Below are positions 17,344-25,306 of a stretch of 64,000 nucleotides of DNA, in pieces. Position numbers and translations under genes: made by a program. Each line of letters begins with the position of its first letter. The stretch's first letter is position 1. Source of the DNA: SHLQ01 sp964517125. GTDB taxonomy: Bacteria > Actinomycetota > Acidimicrobiia > Acidimicrobiales > SHLQ01. Under the pieces are notes generated by a model. It ran no database searches. It was not told the origin of the DNA and saw only the letters and a program-made list of their open reading frames with translations. The stretch is taken from the NCBI GenBank assembly GCA_964517125.1, contig CAZFBD010000014.1, positions 6,346 through 70,345 of the forward strand, written 5' to 3'.

Positions 17344-17408
17344 AGGGGTCTGACCCCTAAACCCAACTACGGGTCTGACCCCTAAACCCGAATCGGGGTC
17401 TGACCCCT
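17344..17408. repeat. Three palindromes of the GGGGTCTGACCCC type
   Basis: Copies at 17344-17358, 17369-17383 and 17394-17408, again at exact 25-bp spacing. Core TCTGACCCCT is identical in all three; the left arm loses one G in the second. The spacers (AAACCCAACTA, AAACCCGAATC) resemble those at 14.6 kb, so the two clusters are copies of one array. Confidence 0.87.
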
Positions 17409-17428
17409 GTGGTGCGCGTGTTGGTGGC

Positions 17429-18340
17429 TCAGTAGTACCAGGGGAAGTCGGACCAGTCGGGATCACGCTTCTCCAGGAACGAGTCGCGGCCCTCTGTCGC
17501 TTCGTCGGTCATGTAGGCAAGGCGAGTCGCCTCCCCAGCGAACACCTGCTGACCGACCAGGCCGTCATCGATCAGGTTGAAGGCGTACTTGCTCATGCGC
17601 TGACCGGTTGGACTCTTGCTGCAGATCTCCCGGGCCCATTGCAGCGCCTCGGCTTCAAGTTCGGCGTGAGGCACGACGGCGTTCACGACACCCTGTGCCT
17701 TGGCTTCGTCGGCCGTGTAGGTCCGGCCGAGAAAGAAGATCTCGCGGGCGATCTTCTGTCCCACCTGACGAGCCAGGTAGGCCGAGCCGAAGCCCCCGTC
17801 GAAGCTGGCAACATCGGTATCGGTTTGTTTGAACCGGGCGTGTTCCTGACTGGCGATGGTGAGGTCGGAGACCACATGGAGGCTGTGTCCGCCGCCTGCG
17901 GCCCAACCCGGAACCACGGCGACGACCACCTTCGGCATGAATCGGATGAGGCGCTGCACTTCGAGAATGTGCAGGCGGCCGCTCCGTGCAGGGTCGATCG
18001 ATGCCGCGGTCTGGGCGTTGTCCTCGGTGTAGCGATAGCCGTCCTTGCCCCGAATGCGTTGATCGCCGCCGGAGCAGAACGCCCAGCCGCCGTCCTTTTC
18101 GGATGGCCCGTTTCCGGTGAGGAGCACACAGCCCACGTCGCTGCTCATGCGGGCATGATCGAGCGCCCGGTAGAGCTCGTCGACCGTGTGTGGCCGGAAC
18201 GCGTTGCGAACCTCGGGGCGATTGAACGCGACCCGAACCGCACCGACGTCCTTGGCTCGGTGATAGGTGATGTCGGTGAAATCGAAGCCGGGAACAACAT
18301 CCCAGGCGTCGGCGTCGAAGATTTCGGAAACCTGCGTCAT
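17429..18340 (-). CDS. menB: 1,4-dihydroxy-2-naphthoyl-CoA synthase
   Basis: Crotonase-family enzyme of menaquinone synthesis, closing the naphthoquinone ring from o-succinylbenzoyl-CoA. 303 residues. MenB features: FTDITYHRAKDVGAVRVAFN, VRNAFRPHTVDELYRALDHA, AFCSGGDQRIRGKDGY, the oxyanion region VVVAVVPGWAAGGGHSLHVV, SFDGGFGSAYLARQVGQKIA and the C-terminal SFLEKRDPDWSDFPWYY. The start at 18340 (MTQVSEIF) is preferred; an in-frame ATG at 18358 would add six residues. No other men genes are in the window. Confidence 0.95.
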   Translation of the reverse strand: MTQVSEIFDADAWDVVPGFDFTDITYHRAKDVGAVRVAFNRPEVRNAFRPHTVDELYRALDHARMSSDVGCVLLTGNGPSEKDGGWAFCSGGDQRIRGKDGYRYTEDNAQTAASIDPARSGRLHILEVQRLIRFMPKVVVAVVPGWAAGGGHSLHVVSDLTIASQEHARFKQTDTDVASFDGGFGSAYLARQVGQKIAREIFFLGRTYTADEAKAQGVVNAVVPHAELEAEALQWAREICSKSPTGQRMSKYAFNLIDDGLVGQQVFAGEATRLAYMTDEATEGRDSFLEKRDPDWSDFPWYY

Positions 18341-18456
18341 GGCGTCATCTTCAACCATCGCCCATGCCGCTGGCCAACCCACCGGCGTCTGCGTGGTCCC
18401 ATGTGCCCAGACGGCGTGTGATCCGTTCGAACCATTGTTGCTCCGGTTCGTCATCG

Positions 18457-19083
18457 ATGTCACCAGAGGACCGATGGACAGACGTGAGATGTTCCCGCCA
18501 GGTTCTCGCAGGGCTTGTCCTTGTCCCCTTTGTTGCGATCGAGCGCGCCTTCTGGCGCCGCACGGTGCAAGCAAAGAACGCCGCGGAACAGTTGGCGTAC
18601 TCCGACTCGTTGACGACCATCGCCAACCGCCGCAAGTTCGATCACGATCTCGACGAAACACTTTCCGCACGCTTCGGGAACGATGCGATCGCCGTTGCCA
18701 TGTTCGACGTCGACCACTTCAAGGAGTACAACGACGCAAACGGGCACATCGCCGGTGATGAAGCGCTGAAGGTCATCGCACAGCTGATCTCCACGAACGT
18801 TCGCTGCGACGACCTCGTCTACCGCTACGGCGGCGAAGAGTTCGCAGCTCTGCTCGTCGGGGCCTCCGAGGAGGACGCGTCGATGGTCGCTGAACGCGTT
18901 CGCGCTGCCATCGCCGCTCACGACTTCCCCGGAGCGTCGACCCAGCCCGGCGGACGTATCACCGTCTCCGCTGGTGTGGCAATGACCCCACCCGAGCGGG
19001 CAGCAGACATGATGCGGGCAGCCGACCAGGCGCTCTATACCGCCAAGGCATCCGGACGAAACCAGGTGTCGATCGCCCGCTGA
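18457..19083 (+). CDS. Diguanylate cyclase (GGDEF), N-terminus apparently lost
   Basis: Makes cyclic di-GMP from two GTP. The GGDEF domain is intact: SDSLTTIANRRKFDHDL, DVDHFKEYNDANGHIAGDEA, the active-site loop YGGEEF and the product-inhibition site RxxD (RCDD) five residues before it. Ahead of it only a fragment of a membrane segment is left (VLAGLVLVPFVAIERAFW, residues ~17-34) plus a linker. GGDEF proteins with such a linker normally have several helices or a sensor domain. The ATG at 18457 has no ribosome site or -10 element. The sequence seems to switch at about 18480-18500, next to the divergent menB. Partial gene or chimeric join. Confidence 0.7.
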   Translation: MSPEDRWTDVRCSRQVLAGLVLVPFVAIERAFWRRTVQAKNAAEQLAYSDSLTTIANRRKFDHDLDETLSARFGNDAIAVAMFDVDHFKEYNDANGHIAGDEALKVIAQLISTNVRCDDLVYRYGGEEFAALLVGASEEDASMVAERVRAAIAAHDFPGASTQPGGRITVSAGVAMTPPERAADMMRAADQALYTAKASGRNQVSIAR

Positions 19084-19116
19084 GGGTCTCGATCCCGGCG
19101 GCCCGACCGCATCGGC

Positions 19117-19122
19117 TACAAC
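19117..19122 (+). promoter_or_regulatory. -10 element (TACAAC) for a leaderless transcript
   Basis: TACAAC ends 7 bp before the ATG at 19130; the GTG at 19124 would be too close, so it decides the start of the lipoprotein. Confidence 0.5.
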
Positions 19123-19129
19123 TGTGCGC

Positions 19130-19858
19130 ATGGTCGTCGCCGCTCCCACCCGAATTTCTCGTGCGTTGGGCGTCCTCCCTGTCTGCGTCGTCGCGCTGCT
19201 GGTCGCCTGCGCGGGAGAGGACTTGGGAGGCGAGAAGTTGCCGATGGACGCCGGCGTCCTTGGCCCCGCTGCCGCCGATGCCATGGGTGAGGTCGAGAGT
19301 GTGCAGTTTCAGCTGGAACGAACTGGCGCGGCCGTCTTCATCGATGGGGCCGAAAGCATGAGCCTCGATGCGCTCGACGGACGTTTCTCGGCGCCCGGCT
19401 CCGCTGACGCAATTCTGGAGATCACGGTGAATGGGTCTCTGGGCACGAAGATTGGTGCGGTCGCAATCGACGAAGAGGTGTGGCTCTCCAACCCGGTCAC
19501 CGGCGAGTTCGAGACCCTGCCGGCCGGGTTCGACATTGACCCGAGCCTGTTCTTCGACCCCGAAGATGGTTGGCGACCGCTGTTGGCCGGACTGACGAAT
19601 CTGCAGTTTGTGGCCGAGGAAGACCGCGACGGAACCCGCTATCACCTCAGCGGTGTCGCGCCTGCAGACGCCATGCAGTCCATCACCGCCGGGCTGGTCC
19701 GTGGGCAGGACGTCGAGCTCGATCTGTGGTTGCACCCGGTCACGGCGCTCGTGGTGGCTGCCGAATTCGAAACAGCATTCGATGGTGAATCGAGCCAATG
19801 GGTACTGGAGCTGGAGAACTACGGCGAACCGTTTGTCATCACCGATCCCACCGAGTGA
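19130..19858 (+). CDS. LppX/LprG-like lipoprotein
   Basis: 242 residues. A signal peptide ends in a lipobox (LLVAC, Cys near residue 25), so it should be anchored to the outer face of the membrane. The mature part follows the LppX_LprAFG pattern of alternating short strands (VQFQLERTGAAVFIDG, SADAILEITVNGSLGTKIGA, EVWLSNPVTGEFETLPAGF, DVELDLWLHPVTALVVAAEF). In mycobacteria such proteins carry lipids in a hydrophobic cavity. The start follows from the TACAAC element. The neighbours give no specific hint. Confidence 0.75.
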   Translation: MVVAAPTRISRALGVLPVCVVALLVACAGEDLGGEKLPMDAGVLGPAAADAMGEVESVQFQLERTGAAVFIDGAESMSLDALDGRFSAPGSADAILEITVNGSLGTKIGAVAIDEEVWLSNPVTGEFETLPAGFDIDPSLFFDPEDGWRPLLAGLTNLQFVAEEDRDGTRYHLSGVAPADAMQSITAGLVRGQDVELDLWLHPVTALVVAAEFETAFDGESSQWVLELENYGEPFVITDPTE

Positions 19859-19942
19859 GCCAAAAAGTTCGACCTGGGGATTTGGAGCCGCTCAGTGAAC
19901 GCGGCAAGTCTTGGTTCACCACGACGAACGAATGAGGCGACC

Positions 19943-20443
19943 ATGAGCGGGCAGCGGACGCAGCTGGATGAACGGCGGAAGGCGGCAAAGAACCGTCTTG
20001 TCGTTCTCGACATCGAGAGCATCGGGCACATGTGGTCCGACATCGTGGATCCGAAAGACCTGGTCGGCCGGTCGGTGCTGATCCGTTCGCTCCTCGCCGC
20101 CCGGCGCGAAGGGGACACCTTCCTCGTTGCCTGTGGTCCGTCGTTCGGTTGGGCGGTCTCCGAAGTGTTCCCCGGTGCCGTGCTGTTCCTGGGCGATGGC
20201 GATATCGGCGACCGCCGACCGCTCACGACCGAATTCATCGAGCACTACCGAAGCGGCAGATACGGCGAGGTTTGTGTCGTCACCGGTGATGAGTCGCTGT
20301 CAAAGGTGGCACTTCTTGTCGTTGGTTCCGACAATCCACTTCGACTTGTCACCACCCGTGAAGAGTGCGCCGAGTTGTTCGCCACGGCGTCCGGCAGCAT
20401 GATTGTGCGTCCGGACTTTGTCGTGGGCGAGACTGCTGGCTGA
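19943..20443 (+). CDS. Unrecognised protein, possibly NYN/PIN-like
   Basis: 166 residues, not confidently assigned. The pattern is a Rossmann-like alternation: NRLVVLDIESIGHMW, GDTFLVACGPSFGWAVSE, AVLFLGDGDIGDRRPLTTEF, YGEVCVVTGDESLSKVALLV, NPLRLVTTREE. Acidic residues sit at strand ends (LDIES, GDGD, TGDES), which is the arrangement of NYN/PIN nucleases, but the match is by shape only. The ATG at 19943 has GAGGCG just upstream. It lies between a lipoprotein and an MFS transporter gene with no obvious operon partner. Confidence 0.55.
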   Translation: MSGQRTQLDERRKAAKNRLVVLDIESIGHMWSDIVDPKDLVGRSVLIRSLLAARREGDTFLVACGPSFGWAVSEVFPGAVLFLGDGDIGDRRPLTTEFIEHYRSGRYGEVCVVTGDESLSKVALLVVGSDNPLRLVTTREECAELFATASGSMIVRPDFVVGETAG

Positions 20444-20468
20444 CGCATACCTCAACACCCGATTCCCC

Positions 20469-20474
20469 TAGGGT
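20469..20474 (+). promoter_or_regulatory. -10 element (TAGGGT) for a leaderless transcript
   Basis: TAGGGT ends 7 bp before the ATG of the MFS gene at 20482. Confidence 0.5.
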
Positions 20475-20481
20475 CCCGGGC

Positions 20482-22680
20482 ATGACATCCCCACGGCGCC
20501 CCGCGTCCCCAACGGCCATCCTCGCCGTTGTCGGGTTTGCGGTCTTCGTCGCCGCTGACGACCTCACGGTCGTCACGACGATGTTGCGTCCCATCATCAA
20601 CGACCTTGGCCTCACGCTGCCCGACGGTCTGGATGACGCCGCGTGGATCGTGAACGTCTACCTCATTGCGTTCGTGGCCGTCATGCCGCTTGCCGGCCGT
20701 CTCAGCGACGTCATTGGCCGCCGCCGGTTGTTCCTTGGCGCCTATGCAATCTTCCTCGTTGGGACGGTGCTCATCCCGCTCACGACATCACTTGGACCCT
20801 TTCTGGTCGGACGCGTACTCACGGCGATTGGTGGCGGAGCGATGGTGCCGGTGGCGTTGGCCGTCGTGGGTGACGCGTTTCCTGAAGATCGCCGGGCCCG
20901 GGCCCTCGGCACGCTGGGTGCAATCGAGACCATGGGATGGGTCTGGGGTCCGTTGTACGGCGCCATGTTGGTTCGGTTCCTGGATTGGCGCTGGCAGTTC
21001 TGGTTGAACGTGCCGCTGGCCATCGTGGGCATGGCACTCGTGTGGTGGGCGCTCGGCGATCAGGCCGAACATGAGCGTCCCGAGCGGGTCGATTGGGTGG
21101 GCGCCGCGTCGCTGGCCGCAACGCTCATCGCGCTGAACCTCGCCCTGCTCGGCAACGCCGAGATCCAGAGCGTGTCCGGCCTCGACGAATTGCAGGGCGG
21201 CTCGGGGTTCGACTTCCGGCTCCTGTTTCCCGTGGCCTTCCTGCTGGGAGCCGTTTTCGTGTGGAACCAGCGGCGTGTTGCCGACCCCTTGGTGGAGCCA
21301 GCGTTCTTCCGCGGGGCCACGTTGCGGGTGGCACTGCTGGTGAACTTCCTCGTCGGTGCCGCACTGGTGATCGCCATGGTCGACGTTCCCATCTTCATCA
21401 ATGCGGTGGAGCTGGACCTGGAGCGCTCTGCCGTCATCGCCGGTTGGATCCTCGCCGCACTCACGTCGGCGATGGCCATCGCCTCCTGGATCGGCGGCCG
21501 AATCACCGAGCGAGTCTCCTACCGTTGGCCCATCGTCGTCGGCCTGCTCGCGGCGGTCACGGCGCTGCTCATCATGGGGCTCACATGGGATCCCGACATC
21601 GGACACTGGTCCGCCGCAGCGCAGCTCGCACTGCTCGGTGCCGGACTCGGACTGGTCTTCGCTCCCACCACCGCAGCGGTCGTCGACGCGTCTCCACCAC
21701 ATCAGCGTGGTGGTGCCGCGGCCATCGTCATGGTTGTCCGCCTCATCGGGTTGAGCGTCGGCCTCGCTGCCCTCACCGCCTGGGGACTGGCTCGCTTCAA
21801 CACCCTGCGGGGACAGCTCGACCTGCCACCGATCACCGACCCCGACTTTCAGGCCGCAATCACCGAAGCCTCTGCAGAACTCACCGCCGAGGCGATCTCG
21901 GAAACGTTCATCGCCGCGGCATGTATCACCGCCCTTGGCCTGCTCGCCGCAGCCTTCATTCGCTCTCATGCAACGACAGGAGAACCCATGTCGACATCAC
22001 ACACCGACCCAACCCAGAAGATCGAGCCCGTCGGTGGCTCGCTGCGGACGATGGTCATGGTGATGGCCGTCGTGCTGTTCGGCCTGTTGGTGGGCCTGGC
22101 GTTCCTGGTCATGTCGCTTCGGGACACCCGGTCGGAGCTTGCCCAGACGCGCTCCGATCTGGAACGGGTGGAGCAGGGTGCAGCCGGTTCGGCAATCGTC
22201 TCTGCGCAGGTGCTGGAGCTGACCCGACAACTGGCAGAGATTGAACCGCAGATCTCCGAGGGCCTGAATCAGGCGATCACCGAACTCGATGCGTTCGGCG
22301 AGTCGACCCTCGACTTCGACGTGGCCGTCGACGAGGTCATCGTGATCAACACCGAGATCGTGCTCGACCGCGAATTCACCTTCCCGATCGACGAGACGAT
22401 TCCCATTGACCAGACCGTCGACACCACCATCGAGATCGACACCGGACTGGGGTTCAGCGTCCCTGTGGATGTGACCGTGCCGGTCCAGGTCGATGTACCG
22501 ATCGATCTCGACGTCGCAATCCCCATCAACGAGACGGTTCCGGTTGAAGCTGAGGTCCCGGTTCAGCTCGACGTGCCGATCACGGTCGATCTGGCCGATA
22601 CCGAGCTTCGGGTTCTGGCCGAGCAACTCGCCGAAGGGCTCCGGCAGGTGCAGCAGTTGCTTGGTGAACTCAGCGGTTGA
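20482..22680 (+). CDS. MFS drug-type transporter fused to a C-terminal anchored domain
   Basis: 732 residues. Residues 1-~495 are a 14-helix DHA2 (EmrB/QacA-type) proton-driven exporter with motif A (GRLSDVIGRRRLF) and motif C-like glycines (RVLTAIGGGAMVPVALAVVG). From residue ~503 the same frame continues into another unit: a transmembrane helix (MVMVMAVVLFGLLVGLAFLV), a coiled-coil-like stretch (LRDTRSELAQTRSDLERVEQ) and an acidic repetitive region rich in VDVPI/IPIDET-type steps (IPIDQTVD, VPVDVTVPVQVDVPIDLDVA). DHA2 transporters usually end near residue 500, so the extension is unusual. An in-frame internal ATG with a good ribosome site at 21988 suggests the second part may also be made alone. 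Confidence 0.8.
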   Translation: MTSPRRPASPTAILAVVGFAVFVAADDLTVVTTMLRPIINDLGLTLPDGLDDAAWIVNVYLIAFVAVMPLAGRLSDVIGRRRLFLGAYAIFLVGTVLIPLTTSLGPFLVGRVLTAIGGGAMVPVALAVVGDAFPEDRRARALGTLGAIETMGWVWGPLYGAMLVRFLDWRWQFWLNVPLAIVGMALVWWALGDQAEHERPERVDWVGAASLAATLIALNLALLGNAEIQSVSGLDELQGGSGFDFRLLFPVAFLLGAVFVWNQRRVADPLVEPAFFRGATLRVALLVNFLVGAALVIAMVDVPIFINAVELDLERSAVIAGWILAALTSAMAIASWIGGRITERVSYRWPIVVGLLAAVTALLIMGLTWDPDIGHWSAAAQLALLGAGLGLVFAPTTAAVVDASPPHQRGGAAAIVMVVRLIGLSVGLAALTAWGLARFNTLRGQLDLPPITDPDFQAAITEASAELTAEAISETFIAAACITALGLLAAAFIRSHATTGEPMSTSHTDPTQKIEPVGGSLRTMVMVMAVVLFGLLVGLAFLVMSLRDTRSELAQTRSDLERVEQGAAGSAIVSAQVLELTRQLAEIEPQISEGLNQAITELDAFGESTLDFDVAVDEVIVINTEIVLDREFTFPIDETIPIDQTVDTTIEIDTGLGFSVPVDVTVPVQVDVPIDLDVAIPINETVPVEAEVPVQLDVPITVDLADTELRVLAEQLAEGLRQVQQLLGELSG
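21978..21983 (+). promoter_or_regulatory. Internal ribosome binding site
   Basis: AGGAGA, 4 bp before an in-frame ATG at 21988 within the MFS gene. It would start the C-terminal membrane-anchored domain as its own product. Confidence 0.5.
21988..22680 (+). CDS. Possible internal product: anchored repeat domain
   Basis: In-frame with the MFS gene, 230 residues from MSTSHTDPTQKIEPVG. One transmembrane helix at ~20-40, a short coiled coil, then a beta-rich acidic repeat region (repeating [VI]P[VI]D-x-T/V-x-[VI] steps) and a C-terminal helix LAEQLAEGLRQVQQLL. No family recognised. It may be a separate gene whose preceding stop codon was lost, or an alternative start of a genuine fusion. Confidence 0.4.
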   Translation: MSTSHTDPTQKIEPVGGSLRTMVMVMAVVLFGLLVGLAFLVMSLRDTRSELAQTRSDLERVEQGAAGSAIVSAQVLELTRQLAEIEPQISEGLNQAITELDAFGESTLDFDVAVDEVIVINTEIVLDREFTFPIDETIPIDQTVDTTIEIDTGLGFSVPVDVTVPVQVDVPIDLDVAIPINETVPVEAEVPVQLDVPITVDLADTELRVLAEQLAEGLRQVQQLLGELSG

Positions 22681-22701
22681 GTATCGGCGGGTGTCTGACC
22701 G

Positions 22702-23571
22702 CTAGACGCACAATCCGTCGGCGCTTACGCCGCGAGCACAGAACGGCGTGAGCATTGCCGTGCCGCCCCGGAAGGCAATGATCGCGTCGTCGACATCGCG
22801 ATCGAAGATGAAGTTCAGATCGATCCGGTAGCCGGCGATGGAGTCGTCCTTCAGACCGAGGACGTCGAATGTGACGACGGCTCCCTGCGCATCCACCCCT
22901 TCGGGCTCGTTCACCAGGCGCTGTACTGCGTCTTCGTCGCCGAGCTGTTGTGCGATGGCCGTCATGAGGTCCTCGACCGTGCCGGCTTCAAGGCCGACGA
23001 ACTCCTCGCTCGAGAACGTGGTGCCGAAACCGCCACCGATCTCCTCGGCGGACAGGAAGCTGCTGGCGACCCAGCCGATGTCGTTCTCGTCTGGGTCGAC
23101 GACTTCCCACCACTGTCGATCGTCGATGACTTCGCAGCCGCCCAGCGTTCGTACGTCCGTGCCGCGGGGCAACGCAATGACGATTGGGGCACTGATGCCC
23201 GGCTCTGCACGAAGGTTGAGCCCGCCATCGGGGTCAGTGAAGGACACGTCGACCCACCAGGCCGCATTGGGCAGCGGTCCGCACGTGCCGTCGTCGGGCG
23301 TGGTTGTGGTGGAGGTCGAGTCGTCCGGAGTCGAGGACGACGTGGTCGTTGCTTCGGTCTCTGGCTCGGATTCGTCGGGAGCGACGGTCGTTCCGTCGGG
23401 TTCTTCGTCGAGCGAGATCTGATCGGTCGCCCGATCTGGGTCGACCGTGACGGTTGTTGTCGCCGCATCTGCGACGGTCTCCGGCGAATCGCTGCCGCAC
23501 CCCGCCAAGGCGACGACGGTCAGTGCGACGCTCGCGAGCACCTTCGGTGCGTGGAATCGCCGCATGGCCAT
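22702..23571 (-). CDS. SH3-domain lipoprotein
   Basis: 289 residues. Signal peptide with lipobox (VVALAGC, Cys at ~24-25), then a Thr/Ser/Asp-rich spacer (residues ~30-100), a bacterial SH3 domain (GGLNLRAEPGISAPIVIALP, GTDVRTLGGCEV, WWEVVDPDENDIGWVASSFL) and a C-terminal domain of about 130 residues that I do not recognise (VTFDVLGLKDDSIAGYRIDL). SH3_3 domains often bind cell wall. Start: ATG at 23571 (MAMRRF), 8 bp after the stop of the luciferase-like gene; ATG 23565 is equally possible. The C-terminal region resembles that of the lipoprotein at 24593 in its alternating acidic strands and final threonine-rich strand. Confidence 0.75.
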   Translation of the reverse strand: MAMRRFHAPKVLASVALTVVALAGCGSDSPETVADAATTTVTVDPDRATDQISLDEEPDGTTVAPDESEPETEATTTSSSTPDDSTSTTTTPDDGTCGPLPNAAWWVDVSFTDPDGGLNLRAEPGISAPIVIALPRGTDVRTLGGCEVIDDRQWWEVVDPDENDIGWVASSFLSAEEIGGGFGTTFSSEEFVGLEAGTVEDLMTAIAQQLGDEDAVQRLVNEPEGVDAQGAVVTFDVLGLKDDSIAGYRIDLNFIFDRDVDDAIIAFRGGTAMLTPFCARGVSADGLCV

Positions 23572-23579
23572 GAAGGTTC

Positions 23580-24575
23580 TCAGGCAGCCCATGCGTCGGC
23601 GGTCAACCGAAGACTCAGCTCACGGTCGGAAAGCTGCGGGCCGGGAACGGTGACCATGAGCTCGCTGGCCCCCATGCCAACGGCAAGCTTCTCGAGCCCC
23701 TCGGCGACCTGCGTGCCGGTTCCCGCGATGGCGTTGGTTGGGTGCTCCAGGGCCGCCGCGAACTCGGGATGCGCCACGGCTTCTTCGGGACTGACCAGGT
23801 CGAACATGCGCCCCGTCCGCATCCCGTACTTGCGAAGACGATGCGGGTGCAGCAGATGCGTGGCCTCGTCTTCGGTTTCGGCGGCCATCGTCACGGCCGT
23901 CACGATGAGGAAGGGTTCGTCGAGAACGGGCGAGGGCTTGAAGTTCTGTCGGTAGATGTCGGCAGCTTGTGCGGTGCCACCCATGTCGAAGTGATGCGCG
24001 AAGCCGAACGGCAGCCCGAGGATTCCTGCGAGTCGGGCGCTGAAACCGCTGGAGCCGAGAAGGGCAACTGCTGGCGAGGAGGTGGCCGCCGGAGTGGCGG
24101 TGAAGTGGTCGAACAGTCCGGTCTCGGTACGGACGTCACCGAGCAGGCCCATCACATCGAGGAGGTTGCTCGGAAACTGATCGTCCTCGCTGCCGTCGGA
24201 ACCTCGGCGGAGCGCTGCAGCCGTTCGCCTGTCGCTGCCGGGAGCGCGGCCGATTCCCAGGTCGATTCGGTCTGGATGCAACGCTTCGAGCATCGCGAAC
24301 TGTTCGGCCACGACGAGCGGTGCATGGTTGGGGAGCATGACGCCGCCGGAGCCGACCCGGATGCGTGTGGTGCTCGCCGCGAGGTGGGCGATGAGCACCG
24401 CCGGTTCCGTGCTGGCGACGGTGGGCATGTTGTGGTGTTCGGCGACCCAGAACCGTGTGTACCCGAGGTCATCGGCGCATTGCGCAAGCCTCGTCGTGTC
24501 GCGGAGTGCGTCCCCGGAGGAGGCCCCCTTGGGGACCATGGCAAGGTCAAGGACGGAAAGTGGCGGCCGCGTCAT
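23580..24575 (-). CDS. Luciferase-like flavin monooxygenase
   Basis: 331 residues of the LLM (bacterial luciferase) superfamily of FMN/F420-using TIM-barrel enzymes, the LuxA-like/MsnO8 type: PLSVLDLAMVPKGASS, RFWVAEHHNMPTVASTEPAV, RIRVGSGGVMLPNHAPLVVA, the phosphate-loop DLGIGRAPGSDRRTA, VALLGSSGFSARLAGILGLP and FGFAHHFDM. The substrate is unknown. The ATG at 24575 has a TACCGT element 6 bp upstream. It is followed 8 bp later by the SH3 lipoprotein gene, probably in one transcript. Confidence 0.87.
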   Translation of the reverse strand: MTRPPLSVLDLAMVPKGASSGDALRDTTRLAQCADDLGYTRFWVAEHHNMPTVASTEPAVLIAHLAASTTRIRVGSGGVMLPNHAPLVVAEQFAMLEALHPDRIDLGIGRAPGSDRRTAAALRRGSDGSEDDQFPSNLLDVMGLLGDVRTETGLFDHFTATPAATSSPAVALLGSSGFSARLAGILGLPFGFAHHFDMGGTAQAADIYRQNFKPSPVLDEPFLIVTAVTMAAETEDEATHLLHPHRLRKYGMRTGRMFDLVSPEEAVAHPEFAAALEHPTNAIAGTGTQVAEGLEKLAVGMGASELMVTVPGPQLSDRELSLRLTADAWAA

Positions 24576-24581
24576 GGGCCA

Positions 24582-24587
24582 ACGGTA
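24582..24587 (-). promoter_or_regulatory. -10 element (TACCGT) for a leaderless transcript
   Basis: TACCGT on the minus strand ends 6 bp before the ATG at 24575. Confidence 0.5.
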
Positions 24588-24592
24588 GCCGC

Positions 24593-25237
24593 TCAGGCGT
24601 TCAGATCGTAGGGCGTCAGGGTGACCTTTTCGGCCTGGTGGGCAACGATCATCGCCGGCTCGTCGGGGTCGTTCACGTAGGTGAACTTGACGTCGACCCG
24701 GAAACTGTCGGCCCCATCGATCGTCACGTCGGTAAGCGAAAAGGTGAACGAACCGCCGTTTGCCGTTCGTTCGGGCTCGGTGAGGAGCTCGCCAAGACCG
24801 TCGTAGGCGAGTGTGAGTTCCCGCATGAGGTGCTGGGCGGTGACTCCTTGTACCCCGTTGTGTGTGGGGTCGACCACCGATGCTCCAAGGTTCACGGCGG
24901 CATCCGGGAGATCGTCGTCGGGAACTGCGGCGAGCAGCGCCTCGGTTTCGTCGGCACTGAGCGGATTCTCCGGATCAAGAATCGGGGCAGCTTCCTCATC
25001 ATCGCCGTAGAGCTCGTCATCGGTTGCGCGGTCCGCGTCCTCGAGGAACTCGTCGTCGACGGTCTCGGTGAGCGCCTCATCGGTCGCAAACGGAAGGGAG
25101 TCTGCTGTTGTGTCGGCCGTTGCCGGAACGGCGTCGCTCCCGCAGGCCGAGGCCGGCAAGGCAATCAGTACTGCTGCGCCGAGACCGACCAGTCGTGTGC
25201 GTGTCGGTACGACATTCAGCTTCAGGGTGTCGAGCAT
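24593..25237 (-). CDS. Acidic lipoprotein of unknown function
   Basis: 214 residues. Signal peptide (LVGLGAAVLIALPASAC) with lipobox Cys near residue 29, then an acidic low-complexity spacer (ETVDDEFLEDADRATDDELY) and a C-terminal domain with FSLTDVTIDGADSFRVDVKF and a final TLTPYDLNA. No family recognised. The C-terminal strand pattern (DVKFTYVNDPDEPAMIVAHQ) resembles the end of the SH3 lipoprotein two genes away (DLNFIFDRDVDDAIIAFRGG), so the two may share a domain. It lies just upstream of the luciferase-like gene on the same strand. Confidence 0.65.
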   Translation of the reverse strand: MLDTLKLNVVPTRTRLVGLGAAVLIALPASACGSDAVPATADTTADSLPFATDEALTETVDDEFLEDADRATDDELYGDDEEAAPILDPENPLSADETEALLAAVPDDDLPDAAVNLGASVVDPTHNGVQGVTAQHLMRELTLAYDGLGELLTEPERTANGGSFTFSLTDVTIDGADSFRVDVKFTYVNDPDEPAMIVAHQAEKVTLTPYDLNA

Positions 25238-25294
25238 TGGATCCCATCGGCGCCCGCAGACGTCGGCTGAAGCGAAGCCTTCCGTTCGCACCGC

Positions 25295-25300
25295 TAGTTT
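25295..25300 (+). promoter_or_regulatory. -10 element (TAGTTT) for a leaderless transcript
   Basis: TAGTTT ends 6 bp before the ATG of the Nudix gene at 25307. Confidence 0.5.
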
Positions 25301-25306
25301 TCTTCG

